Assembly (NCBI GenBank): GCA_963932465.1
Contig: OZ010800.1
Coordinates: 35,578,352 to 35,642,351 of the forward strand
DNA: 64,000 nucleotides
Source of the DNA: Maratus speciosus
Taxonomy: Eukaryota; Arthropoda; Arachnida; Araneae; Salticidae
Reading direction: 5' to 3'
Position 1 is the first letter of the stretch. Each line of letters begins with the position of its first letter. Below, piece after piece: positions 57,002-64,000 of the stretch. The notes beneath the pieces are model-generated. The model made no database searches and had not been told where the DNA came from. It worked only from the letters and a program-made list of their open reading frames with translations. The translations under genes were made by a program, and so were the position numbers.

Positions 57002-60000
57002 TTTTAAATAGATGAAATAAAAGATATATTTTTGTAGCAAACCTCGATTATTCGGCAACCTACCAGTGGGTCGCGACCTATAGGTTGGAATCGCTTCTTT
57101 ATAGTATAGATAGAGAGATAGACTAGGGGAGCTTACCCGAGCTTCCCGGGTTACTGATTATAGGTGAAACATTTTTTTAATTAAAAAGACTAATAGATTT
57201 ATTACATTTAATATTTAGTTTTTAAACAGATGAAATAAAAGATATATTTTTGTAGAGAACCTCGATTATTCCGCAACCCACCAGTGGGTCACTACCCATT
57301 GTTTGGGAACCGCTTCTTTATAGTATAGATAGAGATATAGACTATGGGATCTTACCCGGGCTTCCCGGGTTACTGAATATAGGTGAAACTTTTTTTTTAC
57401 TGAAAAGACTAATAGATTTTTTACATTTAATATTTAGTTTTTAAATAGATGAAATAAAAGATATATTTTTGTAGCAAACCTCGATTATTCCGCAACCCAC
57501 CATCTTATCACTACCCATTGGTTGGGAACCGCTTCTTTTTAGTATAGCTAGAGAGATAAACTAAGGGATCCGACCCGGGTTTCCGAAACCTTTTTTTAAT
57601 TGAAAAGACCAATAGATTTTTTACATTTAATATTTAGTTTTTAAACTGAGTAAATCAAAGAAATATCTTTTATAAAAAACATCGATTATTCCGCAACCCA
57701 CCAGTGGATTGCAACCCATAGGTTGAGAACCCCTTATTTATAGTATAGTCAGAGAAATATAGTAGTGGATCCCACCCGGGCCTCCCGGGTTACAGAATAT
57801 AGGCGAAACTTTTATTTAATTGGAAATACTTTTAATTTTTTACATTTAATATTTAGTTTTTAAATAGATGAAATAAAAGATATATTTTTGTAGAGAACCT
57901 CGATTATTCCGCAACCCACCAGTGGGTCACTACCCATTTGTTTTGAACCGCTTCTTTATAGTATAGATAGAAAGATAATCTAAGGTTTCCGACCCGAGCT
58001 TCCCGGGCTACAGAATACAGGCGAAACTTTTTTTTTTAATTGAATAGACTAATAGATTTTTTACATTTAATATATAGTTTTTAAACTGAGTAAATCAAAG
58101 AAATATCTTTATAACAAACCTCGATTATTCCGCAACCCATAGGTTGAGAACCCCTTATTTATAGTATAGTTAGAGAAATATAGTAGTGGATCCCAACCGG
58201 GCCTCCCGGGTTACAGAATATAGGCGAAACTTTTATTTAATTGAAAATACATTAAATTTTTTGCATTTAATATTTAGTTTTTAAATAGATGAAATAAAAG
58301 ATATATTTTTGTAGCAAACCTCGATTATTCCGCAACCCACCAGTGGGTCACTACCCATTCGTTTTGAACCGCTTCTTTATAGTACAGATAGAAAGATAAT
58401 CTAAGGTTTCCGACCCGAGCTTCCCGGGTTACAGAATACAGGCGAAACTTTTTTATAAATTGAATAGACTAATAGATTTTTTACATTTAACATTTAGTTT
58501 TTAAATAGGTGAAATAAAAGATATATTTTTGTAGCAAACCTCGATTATTCGGCAACCTACCAGTGGGTCGAGAACTATAGGTTGGAATCGCTTCTTTATA
58601 GTATAGATAGAGAGATAGACTAGGGGATCTTACCCGAGGTAACCGGGTTACTGAATATAGGTGAAAATTTTTTTTAATTGAAAAGACTAATAGATTTATT
58701 ACATTTAATATTTAGTTTTTAAACAGATGAAATAAAAGATATATTTTTGTAGAGAACCTCGATTATTCCGCAACCCACCAGTGGGTCACTACCCATTGTT
58801 TGGGAACCGCTTATTTAAAGTATAGATAGAGAGATAAACTAAGGGATACGACACGGGCTTCCCGGGTTACAGAATATAGGCGAAATACTTTTTAATTGAA
58901 AAGACTAATAATTTTTTACATTTAATATTTAGTTTTTAAATAGTTGAAATAAAAGATTTATTTTTGTAGCAAACCTCGATTATTCGGCAACCTACCAGTG
59001 GGTCGCGACCTATAGGTTGGAATCGCTTCTTTATAGTATAGATTGAGAGGTAGACTAGGGGATCTTAACCGGGCTTCCCGGGTTACTGAATATAGGTGAA
59101 ACTTTTTTTTTATTGAAAAGACTAATAGATTTTTTACATTTAATATTTAGTTTTTAAATAGATGAAATAAAAGATATATTTTGGTAGCAAACCTCGGTTT
59201 TTCCGCAACCCACCAGTGGATCACTACCCATTCGTTGGGAACCGCTTCTTTATAGTATAGATAGAAAGATAAACTAAGGGATCCGACCCGGGCTTCCCTG
59301 GTTACAGAATACAGGCGAAACTTTTTTATAAATTGAATAGACTAATAGATTTTTTACATTTAATATTTAGTTTTTAAATAGGTGAAATAAAAGATATATT
59401 TTTGTAGCAAACCTCGATTATTCGGCAACCTACCAGTGGGTCGCGACCTATAGGTTGGAATCGCTTCTTTATAGTATAGATTGAGAGATAGACTAGGGGA
59501 TCTTTACCGGGCTTCCCGGGTTACAGAATATAGGCGAAACTTTTATTTAATTGAAAATCCTTTTAATTTTTTACATTTAATATTTAGTTTTTAAATAGAT
59601 GAAATAAAAGATATATTTTTGTAGAGAACCTCGATTATTCCGCAACCCACCAGTGGGTCACTACCCATTTGTTTTGAACCGCTTCTTTATAGTATAGATA
59701 GAAAGTTAATCTAAGGTTTCCGACCCGAGCTTCCCGGGCTACAGAATACAGGCGAAACTTTTTTTTAAATTAAATAGACTAATAGATTTTTTCCATTTAA
59801 TATATAGTTTTTAAACTGAGTAAATCAAAGAAATATCTTTATAACAAACCTCGATTATTCCGAAACCCACCGTGAATTGAAACCCATAGGTTGAGAACCC
59901 CTTATTTATAGTATAGTCAGAGAAATATAGTAGTGGATCCCACCCGGGCCTCCCGGGTTACAGAATATAGGCGAAACTTTTATTTAATTGAAAATACATT

Positions 60001-60280
60001 AAATTTTTTACATTTAATATTTAGTTTTTAAATAGATGAAATAAAAGATATATTTTGGTAGCAAACCTCGATTTTTCCGCAACCCACCAGTGGATCACTA
60101 CCCATTTGTTGGGAACCGCTTCTTTATAGTATAGATAGAAAGATAAACTAAGGGATCCGACCCGGGCTTCCCGGGTTACAGAATACAGGCGAAACTTTTT
60201 TATAAATTGAATAGACTAATAGATTTTTTACATTTAATATTTAGTTTTTAAACAGATGAAATAAAAGTTATATTTTTGTA

Positions 60281-63200
60281 GAGAACCTCGATTATTCCGC
60301 AACCCAAACAGTGGGTCACTACCCATTGTTTGGGAACCGCTTATTTAAAGTATAGATAGAGAGATAAACTAAGGGATACGACACGGGCTTCCCGGGTTAC
60401 AGAATATAGGTGAAACTTTTATTTAATTGAAAATATTAATAATTTTTTACATTTAATATTTAGTTTTTAAATAGTTGAAATAAAAGATTTATTTTTGTAG
60501 CAAACCTCGATTATTCCGCAACCCACCATCGGATCACTACCCATTGGTTCGGAACCGCTTCTTTTTAGTATAGATAGAGAGATAAACTAAGGGATACGAG
60601 CCGGGATTCCGAAATTTTTTTTAATTGAAAAGACCAATATATTTTTTACATTTAATATTTAGTTTTTAAACTGAGTAAATCAAAGAAATATCTCTATAAC
60701 AAACCTCGATTATTCCGCAACCCACCAGTGGATTGCAACCCATAGGTTGAGAACCCCTTATTTATAGTATAGTCAGAGAAATATAGTAGTGGATCCCACC
60801 CGGGCCTCCCGGGTTACAGAATATAGGCGAAACTTTTATTTAATTGAAAATACATTAAATTTTTTACACTTAATATTTAGTTTTTAAATAGATGAAATGA
60901 AAGATATATTTTTGTAGGGAACCTCGTTTATTCCGCAACCCACCAGTGGGTCACTACCCATTGTTTGGGAACAGCTTATTTATAGTATAAATAGAGAGAT
61001 AAACTAAGGGATACGACCCGGGATTCCGAAATTTTTTTTAATTGAAAAGACCAATATATTTTTTACATTTAATATTTAGTTTTTAAACTGAGTAAATCAA
61101 AGAAATATCTCTATAACAAACCTCGATTATTCCGCAACCCACCAGTGGATTGCAACCCATAGGTTGAGAACCTCTTATTTATAGTATATTCAGAGAAATA
61201 TAGTAGTGGATCCCACCCGGGCCTTCCGGGTTACAGAATATAGGCGAAACTTTTATTTAATTGAAAATACATTAAATTTTTTACATTTAATATTTAGTTT
61301 TTAAACAGATGAAATAAAAGATATATTTTTGTAGAGAAGCTCGATTATTCCGCAACCCACCAGTGGGTCACTACCCATTTGTTTTGAACCGCTTCTTTAT
61401 AGTATAGATAGAAAGATAATCTAAGGTTTCCGACCCGAGCTTCCCGGGCTACAGAATACAGGCAAACTTTTTTTTAAATTGAATAGACTAATAGATTTTT
61501 TCCATTTAATATATAGTATTTAAACTGAGTAAATCAAAGAAATATCTTTATAACAAACCTCGATTATTCCGAAACCCACCGTGAATTGAAACCCATAGGT
61601 TGAGAACCCCTTATTTATAGTATAGTCAGAGAAATATAGTAGTGGATCCCACCCGGGCCTCCCGGGTTACAGAATATAGGCGAAACTTTTATTTAATTGA
61701 AAATACATTAAATTTTTTACATTTAATATTTAGTTTTTAAATAGATGAAATAAAAGATATATTTTTGTAGCAAACCTCGATTATTCCGCAACCCACCAGT
61801 GGGTCACTACCCATTCGTTTTGAACCGCTCCTTTATAGTATACATACAAAGATAATCTAAGGTTTCCGACCCGAGCTTCCCGGGCTACGGAATACAGGCG
61901 AAACTTTTTTTTTATTGAAAAGACTAATAGATTTTTTGCATTTAATATTTAGTTTTTAAATAGATGAAATAAAAGATATATTTTAGTAGAGAACCTCGAT
62001 TATTCCGCAACCCAAACAGTAGGTCACTACCCATTGTTTGGGAACCGCTTATTTAAAGTATAGATAGAGAGATAAACTAAGGGATACGACACGGGCTTCC
62101 CGGGTTACAGAATATAGGTGAAACTTTTATTTAATTGAAAATATTAATAATTTTTTACATTTAATATTTAGTTTTTAAATAGTTGAAATAAAAGATTTAT
62201 TTTTGTAGCAAACCTCGATTATTCCGCAACCCACCATCGGATCACTACCCATTGGTTCGGAACCGCTTCTTTTTAGTATAGATAGAGAGATAAACTAAGG
62301 GATACGAGCCGGGATTCCGAAATTTTTTTTAATTGAAAAGACCAATATATTTTTTACATTTAATATTTAGTTTTTAAACTGAGTAAATCAAAGAAATATC
62401 TCTATAACAAACCTCGATTATTCCGCAACCCACCAGTGGATTGCAACCCATAGGTTGAGAACCCCTTATTTATAGTATAGTCAGAGAAATATAGTAGTGG
62501 ATCCCACCCGGGCCTCCCGGGTTACAGAATATAGGCGAAACTTTTATTTAATTGAAAATACATTAAATTTTTTACACTTAATATTTAGTTTTTAAATAGA
62601 TGAAATGAAAGATATATTTTTGTAGGGAACCTCGTTTATTCCGCAACCCACCAGTGGGTCACTACCCATTGTTTGGGAACAGCTTATTTATAGTATAAAT
62701 AGAGAGATAAACTAAGGGATACGACCCGGGATTCCGAAATTTTTTTTAATTGAAAAGACCAATATATTTTTTACATTTAATATTTAGTTTTTAAACTGAG
62801 TAAATCAAAGAAATATCTCTATAACAAACCTCGATTATTCCGCAACCCACCAGTGGATTGCAACCCATAGGTTGAGAACCTCTTATTTATAGTATATTCA
62901 GAGAAATATAGTAGTGGATCCCACCCGGGCCTTCCGGGTTACAGAATATAGGCGAAACTTTTATTTAATTGAAAATACATTAAATTTTTTACATTTAATA
63001 TTTAGTTTTTAAACAGATGAAATAAAAGATATATTTTTGTAGAGAAGCTCGATTATTCCGCAACCCACCAGTGGGTCACTACCCATTTGTTTTGAACCGC
63101 TTCTTTATAGTATAGATAGAAAGATAATCTAAGGTTTCCGACCCGAGCTTCCCGGGCTACAGAATACAGGCGAAACTTTTTTTTAAATTGAATAGACTAA

Positions 63201-63696
63201 TAGATTTTTTTCCATTTAATATATAGTATTTAAACTGAGTAAATCAAAGAAATATCTTTATAACAAACCTCGATTATTCCGAAACCCACCGTGAATTGAA
63301 ACCCATAGGTTGAGAACCCCTTATTTATAGTATAGTCAGAGAAATATAGTAGTGGATCCCACCCGGGCCTCCCGGGTTACAGAATATAGGCGAAACTTTT
63401 ATTTAATTGAAAATACATTAAATTTTTTACATTTAATATTTAGTTTTTAAATAGATGAAATAAAAGATATATTTTTGTAGCAAACCTCGATTATTCCGCA
63501 ACCCACCAGTGGGTCACTACCCATTCGTTTTGAACCGCTCCTTTATAGTATACATACAAAGATAATCTAAGGTTTCCGACCCGAGCTTCCCGGGCTACGG
63601 AATACAGGCGAAACTTTTTTTTTTATTGAAAAGACTAATAGATTTTTTGCATTTAATATTTAGTTTTTAAATAGATGAAATAAAAGATATATTTTA
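60281..63696 (+). repeat. Two tandem copies of a 1,708-bp satellite block
   Basis: 'gagaacctcg' followed by 'caacccaaacagt' occurs at 60,281 and 61,989, and 'gatgaaatgaaagatatatt' at 60,891 and 62,599, both 1,708 bp apart. The join at about 61,988 fuses 'gatatattttagta' of one monomer class to 'gagaacctcg' of another, showing where the exchange occurred. Confidence 0.8.
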
Positions 63697-64000
63697 GTAG
63701 CAAACCTCGACTATTCGGCAAGCTACCAGTGGTTTGCGACCTATAGGTTGGAATCGCTTCTTTATAGTATAGATAGAGAGATAGACCATGGGATCTTACC
63801 CGGGCTTCCCGGGTTACTGAATATAGGTGAAACTTTTTTTTTATTGAAAAGACTAATAAATTTTTTACATTTAATATTTAGTTTTTAAATAGATGAAATA
63901 AAAGATATATTTTTGTAGCAAACCTCGATTTTTCCGCAACCCACCAGTGGATCACTACCCATTCGTTGGGAACCTTTTATTTATAGTATAGATAGAAAGA

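Larger units (their letters stand above)
41960..64000 (+). repeat. 218-bp satellite array, block 4
   Basis: About 100 monomers continuing past the window end with no further insertion. The first part (to about 50,379) repeats block 3. From 50,380 the order follows block 2 (about 26,588 onward) without the mariner. The rest is a mosaic of the same monomer variants, with recent local duplications of 1,531 bp and 1,708 bp. All monomers are in the same orientation. The longest reading frames are short and not conserved between monomers. Confidence 0.95.

Noticed and set aside
18130..64000. Regularly spaced repeats resembling a CRISPR array
   Set aside because: The period is about 218 bp, the whole unit is repeated with no unique spacers, and the context is eukaryotic.

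Overview
This window is eukaryotic, repeat-dominated, AT-rich DNA, most likely from an arthropod. A spider or other arachnid is my guess from the repeat repertoire, but no host gene is present to confirm it. There are no operons, RNA genes or convincing exons of ordinary host genes. The only long open reading frames belong to transposable elements.

Left part (1-18,130) is a graveyard of nested transposons. It holds a partial CACT...AGTG element (1-1495) containing a Merlin-like MITE (697-901). Next come six copies of a 155-bp tandem repeat (1757-2682), a long featureless AT-rich stretch (2766-8415), a small TA-flanked MITE (8420-8508) and a Mutator-like MITE with a 10-bp target duplication (8651-8838). 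A tRNA-derived SINE-like sequence lies at 9092-9180, a Helitron-type 5' end leading into about seven copies of a 300-bp repeat at 9595-11,690, and an inverted Helitron-type 3' end near 12,057. At 14,154-16,279 is a 2,126-bp fold-back transposon with about 617-bp terminal inverted repeats, an 8-bp target duplication and one 308-residue protein of unrecognised family.

Right part (about 18,130 to the end) is a satellite array of roughly 170 monomers of about 218 bp. Each monomer carries a box that, read on the minus strand, resembles the terminal inverted repeat of hAT transposons. Three insertions interrupt the array: a complete 2,813-bp CACT...AGTG element (21,425-24,237) related to the copy at the left edge, and two nearly identical 2,723-bp mariner elements (27,886-30,608 and 39,237-41,959). 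Each mariner has 628-bp inverted repeats and an intact DD41D transposase. The two mariners are not independent insertions: they lie in two tandem copies of an 11.35-kb block of satellite (about 27,678-39,028 and 39,029-50,379). Smaller recent tandem duplications (1,531 bp and 1,708 bp) lie further right.

The genes do not form a pathway. The biology is transposon nesting, satellite birth from a transposon end, and array growth by unequal exchange that copied a potentially active mariner. The most novel items are the fold-back element with its unknown protein, the hAT-end-like satellite, and the long-TIR DD41D mariner amplified inside it.
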